Positions 43,118-53,504 of a DNA stretch of 64,000 bases are shown piece by piece. Position 1 is the first letter of the stretch. Every line of letters begins with the position of its first letter. The notes below the pieces were generated by a model. The model was given only the letters and a program-made list of their open reading frames with translations, ran no database searches and was not told where the DNA came from. Made by a program: the position numbers and the translations under genes. Location of the stretch: positions 5,312,031 through 5,376,030 of the forward strand of contig OY365817.1 in assembly GCA_959347315.1 (NCBI GenBank). The letters are read 5' to 3'. This DNA comes from Bimastos eiseni (lineage: Eukaryota > Annelida > Clitellata > Crassiclitellata > Lumbricidae).

Positions 43118-44130
43118 GATGAAAGTAATTAGGAGATCCACCGTGAAATATAAAAGCTGTATAATGACAAGTCTGTATCAGCAACTCATGTAATCATGAT
43201 GTATGTGTATATATGTATGTATCTCTCACATGCATACATATATACATGTATATATACTGCATAGACAGAAAGACAGACAGAGAGACAGAGACAGAGACAG
43301 AGATTAAGTATGCTCAAGAGAAGCAATGATCCGAGCGGTGTTATTACATAAAGTCGACTCTCAGAGGGGTCATTGCACGTCAAGATCACTGGATGATAAT
43401 TATACGAATCCTCGATTCTCAACTGATCGAGTAGTCAACCGATAAGCAAAACGTTCAGTGGAGTTACACCCCTCTCTCTTACAAATACATACAAGTGGAC
43501 ATCCACACAGACGAAATGTGCACATCTGCACAAGTACACACGTATGTACATTGTACATACATTATGTATCTGCAATGTTCCATCGATGGCATCGTTGCGC
43601 ACATTGTTGCCGTGATTACTCATGCGGATCTTAACGTTGGCCGGGCGTTATAGAAGCGATCATTAGTATTTGAATCATCATTACTGAACCAATAATTCAT
43701 AAAAACTGTTTATTTGACGATGTAGAAGGAGTGAAGACAGTCATTTTGCCTCTGATTCTCAAGGATCTTCCTCTGTTGTTACAATTACATCGACCTATTA
43801 CATTATACGTAATTATTACGTCATTTAATGATTTGCATTACTATCTACAGTGCTTCTCGTTTTAGCATAAATTAAAGTCCGTTTAGTTTTCTCAGGAGTA
43901 TTGCATACATTGCATATGCATGTCATATGCATATGCATATGCTTATGTCAGAGCACATGTATAAATATATGCATACCTGAAGTGAACACGTTTTGTGATA
44001 TTGGAAAACAATAACATACTGTCAGAAATTTATTATTTGCTCCCTTCCCACATATTAATTAATTTCTATTATGCTTTAATTATTGATCTATCCATATCTG
44101 ACATTTTGTGAGTTAAATTTTGCCTCAACT
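43118..44130. other. One kilobase without a recognised gene
   Basis: Short GTAT and GACA runs (43200-43300) and palindromic CATATGCATATGCAT (43916-43941). No gene was recognised. Confidence 0.5.
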
Positions 44131-44530
44131 TGTCCTTCTAGATGAATAAATTTGTGAAGTTGCAATAGAGAGCAGTCTCAATAATTAGTAACAATAATGA
44201 AGGAGCCTCGAACAGATAGACAATTGCAGATTGTTATCTACATGTATCGATTCCCTTATACACTACTTTCTCTTCTTTTTACCTTCATTATTATGCGGAT
44301 GTAAAGAGTCTTATGATGATGAATCGATGATCACCCTTCTCGGACGATCAATAAGGTTTAGAACAGATTTTAGGAAGCACTCGATCAAGTACATCTGTGC
44401 AGTGGTTGCCAACAAACTGTTTTGCTACGTTAGTGATATGCCTACAATTACTTCCTTGAAAGAATCATTAAGAAAGTACTATTTGATTACTAATTGCTAT
44501 GAATTGAGACTCTCTTATGGTATTCATTCT
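44131..44530 (+). pseudogene. LINE reverse transcriptase C-terminal remnant
   Basis: In broken frames: KLQ(stop)RAVSIISNNN near 44155, then a stretch like LHVSIPLYTTF, then TDFRKHSIKYICAVVANKLF and SDMPTITSLKESLRKYYL at 44365-44490. LINE C-termini read LQKRAVRII.N, then a short variable part, then RTNFRKHSIRY.GA.VWN.LP..I...PTI.SFK.SLRKYYL. The Trp and Pro of the WN.LP block are replaced, and stops or frameshifts show the copy is dead. Confidence 0.6.
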
Positions 44531-45534
44531 TTTTTCCCTCTTTGTTCTTTTGATGTCAGTCGTTACGATGTAATGATGACTCAATTGATCCTAGAAAGTA
44601 CGGTCTCTTTGAGTTTGATTTTCCTCTTATCATATACTTGATTATCCACAAACGTCTTGAATATATACGTCGATGGTGATGCTATTTGGGAATCAAACCT
44701 ATACTGGAGATTCTTTTCTTTCTGATCTCATGCTTATTCCCCAATCAATCGATGCGTCATGAGCTCATCTGATTAACTATTACTATATTCTCAATATGCT
44801 GTACCGTAACACAGTATAATTATTATTGAGTCGAATTGGATGAGGTACAATAAAGATTTCGTTACGTTGTTACGTTGCATGTATAGTATACATACTGTTT
44901 AAAAAGAGTGGTCAACTACGACCCCACCACCTCACACGTGCATCTATCGAACATTTATTTTAGATTCACCCTTTTTAGTTGTTAAGAAGGATGGTCTCGA
45001 GGAGGAAATAAATGGAGAAATCCTTCCGTATCAACTTCAGGTCGTTTAGAAAGCGTTTCTCTTATACCATTTGATGTCAAGTTTTGTGCATAATCCTTTC
45101 CTGTCTAGCTTTTAGTATCCTTTAACATAGATGACGATTGAAATAGTAGTAATATATATATATATGTATTTTAATCAAGACGAGGTCTTTCCCGAGTCTG
45201 ACTGCTTGATTTTGTTGAAACTTTGTTCTACGCTTTCTTCTTACTCCATAGACGAACGAACTAAGACGACAATACATATACATACATATATACGCAAATA
45301 CAGACACACGTGCATACATGGATACATACGTAGGTACGTACGCATGTATGTATACATACATGCGTACATGCGCGAATGCTTTCATGCATAAGTAACTAAA
45401 TATACATGTTGATACATATACACATACATGCATGCACATACGTTAAAACATATATACTATACATAAATACAAAGGTGCGTATGCTTCCTCGTATACTTGC
45501 AGCCAATTATGTCCGTTTCCTGTGCATGTTGCAG
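44531..45534. other. Stretch upstream of the lectin exon
   Basis: No exon was recognised. It includes a CATACATA/TATACG microsatellite (45276-45460). On the coding strand it would be an intron or 5' flank of the lectin gene. Confidence 0.5.
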
Positions 45535-45810
45535 ACAGTCGTGACATCTGCATGCACGAGGTTTTCAACGCCAGTTGTCGCCAGGGTTCCGTCATTCTGA
45601 TGGTGATGGCTGTCTACGGCCGTATGCGAATCGGGCGCTGCATAAATGGCGATTTTAACATCGGCTGCTCGAAGGACGTGCTCACCTACTTCGATACTCA
45701 GTGCTCCACCAAACAGTCGTGTGACGTCAGCATTCGAAATCTCGTCGAGATTCATCCATGTCAGCGAGACTTCACGTCCTACCTACAGGCATCGTTCAGA
45801 TGCATCGAAG
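45535..45810 (+). CDS. SUEL-type (galactose/rhamnose-binding) lectin domain exon
   Basis: The exon is bounded by an acceptor (CATGTTGCAG|AC) and a donor (ATCGAAG|GTAACT). Both introns are phase 1, giving a symmetrical 1-1 exon that carries one whole domain. The product contains ICMHEVFNASCRQGSVILMV, then AVYGR, then a Cys pair (RCINGDFNIGC), FDTQCSTKQSCDVSI, HPC and a final YLQASFRCIE. This is the order of the Gal_Lectin/SUEL family: a G.VI.V..A.YGR core, C.....C, C.....C.V, .PC, and YL...Y.C. These domains bind L-rhamnose or D-galactose outside the cell in egg lectins, adhesion receptors and mosaic proteins. The other exons of the gene were not identified; the next recognisable secreted-protein exon on this strand starts at 58849. 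The frame runs on 150 bases past the donor without a stop, but that part is not lectin-like. Confidence 0.8.
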
Positions 45811-46594
45811 GTAACTCAGTTCAGAGGCAGGCCATAAGAGCAAAGAAGGACCAGTTCACAAAGGTCACTTCAAAGGGCCACTTCAAAGGGCCACTTCAAA
45901 GGCTATTTCAAAGGCCATATAAAAGTGTCAGCTGGATGAGCATTCGGTTATCGAAGAGATCATGAGCTATACTGTAGCAAATAATGATATAATATTTCCC
46001 TGGAAAGGAAAGCAGCGAATTTCAGGACCAACGCTTCATTCATAACCGCAGGTGACCCCTCTGGTGACCCCTCTGGTGAATCCTCTAATGATCCATCTGG
46101 TTGATCCCTCTTTTGACCTTTTTTGACTTTATGTCTAACGTACCATCTTTGGATCATGATGAACCAATTTTGCCCATACTGCCTCTCAATTTGTTTGACT
46201 GAGCCCTATTTAATAACTGGTTCCCATGACTTACTTTTTCGAGTGCTGTCAAAATCGAAAGTTAAAAACAACGATTTGGCACAGATATTGATTTGCTTTT
46301 GTTTCCGATCTGGAAGAAACTCTTAGAAAAACTTAAATTTGTCTATTGACGGAAAAAGTTACTGAATGCCTTTGAGGCAAATAAGCAATCAATTGATCTG
46401 ATTAAAACTAGCTTAATATGCATATATTAGTCTCCAATCACATCGCGATGTTGTTCGTAACCTAAATAATAGCATTGGTCCCAAGACGTTAAATATTGAT
46501 GATAGAATCAAGTACTCTGAATGCAATTAAAGGAGTTTTAACTGATTTTCTCTCTTGAGCGGAAAAACACGTAACTCGGGTTCATGTGTAGATG
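45811..46594. other. Intron or flank downstream of the lectin exon
   Basis: CACTTCAAAGGGC is repeated three times near 45868-45905, and GTGACCCCTCTG is repeated near 46050-46075. No exon was recognised. Confidence 0.5.
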
Positions 46595-46890
46595 CTTTTA
46601 AATAAGATTGGCGTAATATTACAGACTTCTTATGTTCTGCAAAAAGCGGCATCTTTAGTCTCTGTTGTGCATTATTCTATACTTACTTATTCCTCTGCCA
46701 TTAATTATCCTGGTCGTCGAAATCACAAAGTAATTCTACAGAAACGAGCAGTTCGTGCAATAAGTCAATTCTGCTGAAGGGCTTCTTCTCTCGATCAATT
46801 TGGCTGTCGACAGAACTGACAATTAGTTTCTTCATGTATCGCTCTCAAAATAATTTGCCATGGTCAACGTTTTTTAAAAGATATTTTGAA
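46595..46890 (+). pseudogene. LINE reverse transcriptase thumb/C-terminal remnant
   Basis: The frame LNKIGVILQTSYVLQKAA leads to VVHYSILTYSSAINYPGRRN and VILQKRAVRAISQF, then a TGA (46777). A shifted frame continues with MYRSQNNLPW near 46835. This matches LINE sequences of the form L.LYYSLI.P...Y...VWG......L..LQKRAVR.I, then FMY....NLLP. The copy is frameshifted and 5'-truncated. It is probably of the same clade as the remnant at 44131, but it is a different part of the protein. Confidence 0.6.
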
Positions 46891-46983
46891 AGATAACATT
46901 TATAGAAATCCAGTTCCGTGGAACATTAAAGCCTAATCACATGCGTAGATATTTTGTATGTATGTATGTATATATGCATGTAT

Positions 46984-47693
46984 TGTTGAGAAATTGTCGC
47001 TCTAGGGGACCCCCTCCCTTTCTAGTCGGTCTTGTTCCCAAGGTCAGCGCTCCTAGGTTTCCCCGATCGTGCACCCTCCCACTCAAGTTTCGCTCCTTCC
47101 CCTCGCTTTTCTGTCGTCAGCTCTCTTCTCAATGCTCTCTCTTTCTCACGCTTTATCTGTTGGCACTGCACTTGTTTGCTCTTTCCTCCCTCGCTTTCTG
47201 TCGTCAGCCTGCTCTTCGCCTGTCGGCGATGCCTTTGTGTGGCCGTTTTTGGTGGGAATTTGCTCCCTGAAATCTTCGCCAGGTGTTCTCTTTCCCACGG
47301 TCGAGGGCTGTCTCAGCGCTATAAAAGGGGGCCCGGTTTTAGTCGAAAGAGAGTCCGAGGAAGACCGTCAGATGGAGCAGTCGAAGCACGGCCTGATCGA
47401 GCCGAAGAGAACAGTCCGATCTCCCCCAGCCGAGGGAACAGTTCGAATAAGTCCGACAAAGCGACACGGGGTCTGCCGGTCAACAGTAGGCTTCCTGAAA
47501 AAGAACGGCAGTGGGGTTGTGAGGAGGTGGCCACTCGTTCGTTGAGAGGACGACCGGCCAAGGCGAGATATCGCGTCTGTCGAGTAATAACAGAAATATT
47601 GCGGAATTGTTGTGGTTAAGTCCTCTGCTGGACCGGAGAGGCCGAAATTCGCACGTGACATCCTTGTAGTAGAGACCCCCAGATTTCGCCACA
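46984..47693 (+). repeat. Probable 5' LTR of the gypsy element
   Basis: Begins TGTTGAGAAATTGTCG and ends ..TTCGCCACA, one base before the primer-binding site, giving TG...CA boundaries and a length of 710 bp. A TATA box lies about 336 bp in. The partner LTR is missing, so the left boundary is inferred from the TG start and the change in base composition. Confidence 0.55.
47320..47327 (+). promoter_or_regulatory. TATA box in the LTR
   Basis: TATAAAAG followed by GGGGGCCCGG, about 30 bases upstream of a plausible start near 47350. It would drive the genomic transcript of the retrotransposon. Confidence 0.6.
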
Positions 47694-47694
47694 T

Positions 47695-47712
47695 TGGTAC
47701 CAGAAGTGGGAT
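47695..47712 (+). promoter_or_regulatory. Primer-binding site
   Basis: TGGTACCAGAAGTGGGAT begins with TGG, complementary to the CCA end of a tRNA, one base after the LTR end. TGG...CAGAAGTGGGA-type sites are common in Ty3/gypsy elements. The tRNA species cannot be named from this alone. Confidence 0.65.
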
Positions 47713-47949
47713 GCCCGTTGGGTCTATATCGATTCGCGACGACAAGATCTGACGGAGGACGAAGAGAGCACCATAATCTACACCCTGCTGGACCTCGCCG
47801 ATCCACCGACGAGTAGCTCTACGCCTGCTGTTCGGAAACCGACTGCCGAGACGCCCAGAAGCAGAAATTGTCTGCTTGAGAGTATTGACTTTGACGGACC
47901 GAGGTCGATATTGTTGGACGACCATGAGAAAAAGAAAGAGGCGACAACG

Positions 47950-49095
47950 ATGTCGAAACAACCGGAATGTGTCCGCGTCCACCCGGTGAACCGACCGACA
48001 CCCATGAAACCCGGAAAGTTCGACGGGACGGAATCTCTGGAGTCGTTCCTCGCCCAGTTTGAAGTGTGTGCGAGACACAATCGTTGGACGGCTGTGGACA
48101 GCGTCGACTTTTTGAGATGCGCGCTGGAAAAAGCCACAACGCAGCTCCTATGGGACTTCGGAGCTCGTCAAGATGTTACGTATGAAGAGTTGGTTGAGCG
48201 GTTACGGCAAAGGTATGGTGCAGAGGGCCAAGCAGAGACGTTCAGAGCCCAATTTTACTATCGTCGTCAACGCACCGAGGAGAATCTGAGCGACCTCTTG
48301 CACGAAATTCGCAGGCTTGTCGTTCTTGCTTATCCGGTTCCCTCAAACGAAACGACGCAGATAATTGCTCGAGACGCATTCCTTGAGGCCATGCGGGATC
48401 GCAATCCGTCGCTTAAAGTTCGTAAAAGAGAACCGAAAACTCTCGATGAAGCCTACCGTACGGCACTGCGTCTAGAAGCGTACCAGCGCACAACCGACAC
48501 AGACGACCGACGACGTCCACCTAACCGAGTGAGGGCTGCGCAAGAGGCAGACGTAAGTGCACAGATACAGTCGCAACTGGACCGATTCCTTGCGACGCAA
48601 CGTCAGGAACAGGAGAGATGGCAGCGCTCAATAGAAAGCCGCATCGATAGACACTTGCAGGATCTGCAGCGTGATCACGCCTTGCCGAACGACGGACCGG
48701 GTTCGAACGCCCATCCAGGAGGAAGTCACGAAGGGACCGCCAGACGAATGGTTACCTGCTACAACTGCGGCCGGGCCGGCCATATCGCCCGAAATTGTCG
48801 CCAGCCACGCCGCAGCAACGAGACAGCCATCTCCAGGTCCGAAGAGCCAGAGCCTGTTGCAAGAAATCACACCACGAGGCCAGGGCAGCCGAATCGCGCA
48901 AGTAACAACGCCATTTACATCCGAGGCTCGATCAACGGCCAGCCGCAGACCTGTTTAATCGACACCGGGTCTGAGGTGAGCTTGGTACCTGCTCATATTG
49001 TCGGGGGGGGTAGACTTACGCCCTTGTCACCGGGTGTTGATGGCTGCCAATGGGACCGAAATTCGTGTTTTAGGATAAATTACTGTCCCGATTAA
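47950..49095 (+). pseudogene. gag plus start of protease of the gypsy element
   Basis: The frame begins at ATG 47950 (MSKQPECVRV); earlier in-frame codons have no ATG. The capsid-like part includes KFDGTESLESFLAQFE, a retrotransposon Gag motif, and DFLRCALEKAT. A CCHC zinc knuckle CYNCGRAGHIARNC lies at 48757-48798 and binds the RNA genome. The protease active-site motif LIDTGSEVSLVP (DTGS at 48961-48972) follows in the same frame. A run of eight G at 49003-49010 then shifts the frame, so the last 28 codons before TAA are not protease. In the correct frame a TAA at 49076-49078 gives a second break. Confidence 0.9.
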
Positions 49096-51285
49096 GGTCC
49101 GCAATGGGTTTGTGCTATCTACCGACTTTTTGGTCTCCGACCAGATCACCGAACCCATGTTAGGTATGAATTGGTTGAGAGGGCATCGACTCAGGTTGAG
49201 TTTTGGAACTGGATTTTTGTACGTAGGTCGTAGACGTATCTCCTTGGTTCGGGGAAATGGTTCTGCGTGGTGTCGGCGCGTGATCGTTGCCGAACAGGTC
49301 ATAGTGTCGCCCAAAAGCCAGCAGGACGTCTCCGTTAGAACTCTCTATAGGAGTTTATCTGCCGTTTCATCGGCCTGGATGACAGAAGTTGGTGAGGTCC
49401 GACCAGGAGTTCATGTTGCGCGGGTAGTGTTAGGGGATAAACAGAACGACGCCCAGATTGGAGTGATGAATCTAAATGAGGAAGCAGTAACGTTGGATAA
49501 GGATCAGCTGCTGGGAGGCTTACACCCAGTTGAACAGGTGTGTTGAACAGGACAACAGGAAAGCTGGGACGGTGTTGCCATGTGAAACGTTGCTGGCCGA
49601 CTTACCTGAAGAGGTACCTCAAGAAATCAGAGAACGACTGGAGCGATTGTTGAAAGATTATCAAGACGTCTTTTCGGTGACGGATGAAGATTTTGGACGT
49701 ACCTCAATTAGTAATCATAAAGTTGAAACAGAAGATGAATGGCCAATACGACAGCCATTGAGACGGCAATATCGTCCTCACCGAACTGCCATTGACGAAC
49801 ATCTGAATAGGATGTTGGCAGATGGAATTGTAGAACCAGCGGTGAGCGAATGGGCCGCGAATGTGGTTCTAGCACGAAAAAAGGATGGCACGTTTAGATT
49901 TTTATCGATTATCAGCAACTCAACGATAAGACGAAGAAGGATTCTTACCCACTCCCAAGAATCGACGAATGTCTAGACACTCTCGCAGGCGGAGGCTGGT
50001 TTAGTACTTTAGATTTGAGAAGCGGTTACCATCAGGTGGCTATGGATCCACGGGACGCGGACGAGACTGCTTTTGTCACGAGGAAAGGCATTTTTCGTTG
50101 GAAAGTAATGCCCTTCAGGCTCTGTAACGCCCCGGCCACTTTTCAGAGACTGATGGATATCGTTTTTTCGGGTCTGAATTTTGAAATCTGCTTGGTCTAA
50201 CTCGACGACGTTATCATCTTTGGAAACACGCCGGAAGAACATCTAGACAGACTGGAGCAAGTGTTCCAGCGATTACGAGAGGCCAACCTTAAGTTGAAGC
50301 CAAGCAAGTGCAAGTTGCTTCGTCGGACCGTAACGTTCTTGGGCCATGTTGTTACCCCGGATGGAGTTGAGGTTGATCCTTTCAAGATAAGAGACGTGGT
50401 CGAATGGCCTATTCCGGAAAGGCTAAGGGACGTACGTGTTTTTCTGGGTTTATGTTCGTACTTTCGGAGGTTCATACGTAATTTTTCGGTTTTAGCGGAA
50501 CCGCTATTCGCACTCACTAAGAAGGGACGTGCTTTTACCTGGGACGACACTTGTCAGGATGCATTTGCTCGCCTAAAGGTTTTGTTGACTACAGTTCCGC
50601 TTCTTGCGTTACCGACTGTTGAAGGTATCTACTTGTTAGATTGCGACGCCTGCGATGTGGGACTTGGTGCTGTTTTGTCGCAACGAATAGACGGAGAAGA
50701 GAGAGTGATTGCTTACGGTAGCCGTCTGTTATCCAACCCGAACGCAATTACTGCGTTACCCGGAAGGAACTGTTAGCGGTCGTCTACTTTACGAAGTTAT
50801 ATCGGCAATACTTGTTGGGGAAGCAGTTTGTCTTGAGAACCGACCATGCTGCTTTGCAGTGGTTGCAGCGCACTCCAGAACCTATTGGACAGCAGTCACG
50901 ATGGCTGCAACGTCTTGCAGAATTTGACTTCCAGATAGTCCATCGGCCGGGTCAGAGGCATGGGAACTCGGACGCTCTTTCTCGTAGGCCATGTCCTCAG
51001 TGTGGCCAGGAGGAGCGGAGTTTAGTAGCAGCTGTAACTACGATTGCTCGGGGTTTTTCGTTGAGCACGGAAGCTGAAACGCTGGAACGCTTGAAAAGGG
51101 CTCAGGCCGAAGACCCTGATCTCTCAAAGGTGCGTCCCTGGTTAGAGGAAGGAGCGTTGGTTCCAGAGTTGGTGGACATCCTATTCGAGAGTGCGCGTGT
51201 GAAGACCTACTGGCATCAGCGGGAGGGGTTGTACTTGCGCGACGGCGTGATGTATCGGAAGAATCCGGACGGGTTAGAAGACAGG
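49079..51285 (+). pseudogene. pol (protease end, RT, RNase H, start of integrase), broken
   Basis: After the breaks in the protease, EPMLGMNWLR marks the protease C-terminus. RT begins near 49755 (PLRRQYRPHR, then LADGIVEPAVSEWAANVVLA). A one-base deletion near 49901 destroys the FRFC.DYR block; the next frame carries LDLRSGYHQV and LCNAPATFQRLM. At 50198-50200 a TAA stands where the catalytic YLDD tyrosine belongs (stop-LDDVIIF). RNase H has LLDCDACDVGLGAVL and, after another frameshift near 50738, RTDHAALQWL and HRPGQRHGNSDALSR. Integrase is represented only by YWHQREGLYLRDGVMYRK, before the HHCC finger. The element could not make an active polymerase. Confidence 0.9.
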
Positions 51286-52188
51286 AAGACAGAAGATCAT
51301 CAAGGGAGATTGGAGGATTTAGAATGAGGTCTGAAACGGAGAGATCTTGCGTGAAGGCTTCAATGTTTATGGAACTGATGCGACGAAAAGAACGTGAAAC
51401 AGGATCAGGACGTGGAGTAGGTAGAATGTTAAGGCATGTGAATATTGGATAATGATCGGAAGGTGTATCAAAAGAGAAAGAAATATCTGGCGACAACTTA
51501 GAGAGAGATGATGTGATGATGAGATCAAGTGTGTGGTTGTGACAGTGAGTGGGGAAGTTGACATGTTGGACCGATTAGTGGATGATAAGAGCGTGAGGAA
51601 TTCAGTGGCAAATGAATCACAGTTATCATCGACATGTATGTTGAAATCCTCTGTGATTAGGAATTCATGAGGAGTGTTAGCAGCGGTAGAAAGGAGGGTT
51701 GTAAATTCTTGCAAGAAGACGAATGAAGGGCTTGAGTATGAGGAGGAGGAAGGAGGGCGGTAGACGTTGAAGATGGTAAGAATTTTGTTAGGAAGTTTGA
51801 GAGTGATTGAGGCGCATTCAAAGGCGCGAAAACAGTAGCCAGGTGAGGTGAGGACGGTGGATGGTTCCCGAGTCAAAAAGGCGACACCTGTGGTGTTCGT
51901 GACGGTTGCGGATTTAGAAGGGCGAGGTGTGCTGTGGCGATGATAGCCGGAGGATATGCAGTCTTGGTACTGGGCAAGAGTTGTGTTTGAGTTAAACCAG
52001 GTTTCTGTTAGTGCGAAAAGATCTGAAGGGTGGGATGATTCAGCCAAATCTTTAATTTCTGCTGAGTGCGCTGTTACAGCCTCCTTCTCCTCCAAACAAA
52101 GTACGAATTTGTTTGGAGGAGAAGGAGGAAGGGCAGTTTCCGTAGTAGAAGCGGTTAAAACAGAGGGAGGGGGAGGACTAGGAGCTAC
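51285..52188 (-). pseudogene. LINE apurinic endonuclease, frameshifted
   Basis: The domain contains DLFALTETWFNS (near 52015-51985), the ..GVAFLTR core, KILTIFNVYRPPSSS, and EDFNIHVDDN at about 51655-51630 where most relatives have GDFN. The frame breaks near 51540. The correct continuation, TLDLIITS followed by SDHYPIF (about 51465-51444), is in another frame. SDH is a catalytic/structural end motif of the endonuclease. Downstream the frame reads AFTQDLSVSDL and stops being LINE-like at the gypsy junction. The endonuclease would nick the target to prime reverse transcription. Confidence 0.82.
52080..52128. repeat. Perfect hairpin: 21-bp arms, 7-base loop
   Basis: The arm at 52080-52100 (CCTCCTTCTCCTCCAAACAA then A) is the exact reverse complement of 52108-52128, with loop GTACGAA. 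It lies in the LINE between the 2A-like leader and the endonuclease start. It has the same dimensions as the hairpin at 9029-9077 but an unrelated sequence. Confidence 0.85.
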
Positions 52189-52485
52189 TTAGCTATTTAT
52201 TGGACCCGGGTTTACATGTGTTTCTCCAGAAAGTAAAATTAGCATGAAGAAAAAGTTGTTGTAAATTGAATGCCGGAATTGTCTTTTACGCCTATTTGTA
52301 AGTAAATGAGCCAAAGGTATGTACGACATGTATCCATATTGTCTTGTCGCTGTGTCAAAGGAGGCGGGGCTTTGTCTGAATGAGAACGGAATGTAGGTCA
52401 TGGAGGGCCCAGAGGGATTAAATTGAATGTGATATGCGGTGAGTAATGTAAGGATGGAAAGAAGCAGGATGATTGACAAACTCAT
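52189..52485 (-). pseudogene. LINE leader with 2A-like motif
   Basis: From ATG 52485 the frame starts MSLSIILLLSILTLL, a signal-like hydrophobic segment, and 70 codons later reads FFFMLILLSGETHVNPGP before TAA at 52191-52189. The LxLL(S)G(D/E)..xNPGP arrangement corresponds to the 2A ribosome-skipping motif known from CR1/L2-type retrotransposons of sea urchins and other animals, where it lies just before the endonuclease. Here the canonical D(V/I)ExNPGP is altered (E-T-H-V-NPGP), so activity is doubtful. The stop two codons after INS blocks read-through to the endonuclease in this copy. Confidence 0.7.
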
Positions 52486-52744
52486 TATGGCGTTTGAAAA
52501 TGGACGAGTCCACTATTTGCGATGGCTGGAATGAAATGATAACAAAGAATGCATGGTGAAGGGTGAATATTGTGTGAGATATTAGTTATAATGCAGTGAA
52601 AAGTAATGGAACGGACTCCCTTGGTAAAGACGAGTACTAAAAAGAAAAAGAAAACCTATCCATGTTGAAAAGACTCCAAGATTTAGGAAAGATTAGGAAA
52701 GAGCGCTGCACGTCTACTGGCTCCCGCTGACTCCCGCTGACAAT
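52486..52744. other. Stretch without a recognised gene
   Basis: Probably includes the 5' UTR of the minus-strand LINE. GACTCCCGCT is tandemly repeated near 52722-52740. Confidence 0.5.
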
Positions 52745-53075
52745 ATGGTTACATATGGCTGCGAAAGTTGGACCATCACGAAAACAGATGAAGAAAGAAT
52801 TGAAGCTTTTGAGATGAAATGCATAAGACAGATTCTAAGGGTATCATGGACTCAAAAAAAAACGCATGTGTATTGGAGAAAGCAGACATGGAACGAGAGC
52901 TACTTAATCTGATAAAAAGGAGGAAATAAACATACTTTGGACATGTGATGAGAAAAGACGGAAACTGTCTTGAAAAAGAAATCATGCAAGGCACTACACC
53001 GGGAGCAAGAAAACGAGGAAGACCAAAGACACGATGGATAGACAATGTGGACCACTTGACAACTTACTAAAGAAG
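52745..53075 (+). pseudogene. C-terminal remnant of a second, plus-strand LINE
   Basis: TYGCESWTITKTDEERIEAF and EMKCIRQILRVSWT are followed after a frameshift at an A-run (52855-52862) by ERELLNLIKRRK, YFGHVMRKDGNCLEKEIMQG and RGRPKTRWIDNV. This is the widespread LINE pattern YGCE.WT....D..RI.AFE...LR.IL.ISWT...........LL..I..RKL.YFGH..R......E......G...G.R.RGR....W.DN. The RT core is absent. There are stops (for example TAA near 52926) and frameshifts. Confidence 0.8.
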
Positions 53076-53155
53076 ACGAGAGACAGGAAGAGATGGAGTA
53101 GACCTGTCCATGAAGCGACCAACCCTCGGATCGAGGATAGTTAATACAAGACAAG

Positions 53156-53335
53156 ACAATGTATCTATGTATGTGTGTTTTTGTGTATGTGTGATGTGTG
53201 TATGTATGTATGTATTTATATATGTATGTACATACATACACACATACACAAACAGACACACATACAAACATACATACATGTGCGTATGTAAACTATGTAT
53301 GTATGTATCCATGTATATTCAATTCTATTCTATTT
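53156..53335. repeat. GTAT/TGTG tetranucleotide runs
   Basis: TGTATGTATG and CATACATACA blocks of opposite sense follow each other (53160-53235, then 53230-53278), giving a potential foldback. Confidence 0.85.
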
Positions 53336-53337
53336 AC

Positions 53338-53385
53338 GGATTTATAAAGCGCCTCTTACGGTACAACCTAATCAGAGGCACTATA
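53338..53385 (-). repeat. LINE/SINE-type hairpin tail
   Basis: Plus-strand TTTATAAAGCGCCTCTTACG and a second arm TCAGAGGCACT. No recognisable body remains; (TA)n follows. Confidence 0.6.
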
Positions 53386-53399
53386 TATAAATAAATATA

Positions 53400-53497
53400 T
53401 ATATATATGAATGCATGTTACTCATGTAGGTATGTAGGTTTGTAGGCATGTATGTATGTATGTATGAATGTATATATGTATATATGTTTGTATGTAT
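53400..53497. repeat. GTAT/GTAG tetranucleotide run
   Basis: ATGTATGTATG with GTAGGTAT variants. Confidence 0.85.
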
Positions 53498-53504
53498 GAG
53501 CTTG

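Larger units (their letters stand above)
46984..51285 (+). mobile_element. Ty3/gypsy LTR retrotransposon, 3'-truncated
   Basis: The order is LTR, primer-binding site, gag with zinc knuckle, aspartic protease, reverse transcriptase, RNase H and the start of integrase, as in Ty3/gypsy (Metaviridae-type) elements. The element stops before the integrase catalytic core and has no 3' LTR. At about 51285 it abuts an opposite-strand LINE. Several stops and frameshifts are listed under its parts. The long recognisable frames suggest a fairly recent insertion that later decayed. Confidence 0.92.
51285..52485 (-). mobile_element. CR1/L2-like LINE, 5' part with endonuclease
   Basis: The minus-strand order is a short hydrophobic leader, a 2A-like motif, one stop codon, then an apurinic endonuclease (EEP family), all in the same frame except for a late frameshift. 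The 3' end (RT) is missing because the element meets the gypsy integrase at about 51285. The junction is in the middle of both coding regions, so it is a rearrangement or a deletion junction and not a simple insertion. Confidence 0.8.

Noticed and set aside
43916..43941. CATATGCATATGCATATG palindrome as an origin or binding site
   Set aside because: Low-complexity alternating sequence similar to other TA/CATA runs in the window.
47032..47619. 195-codon frame in the gypsy LTR
   Set aside because: Located in the LTR across promoter and leader; no Gag or envelope similarity.
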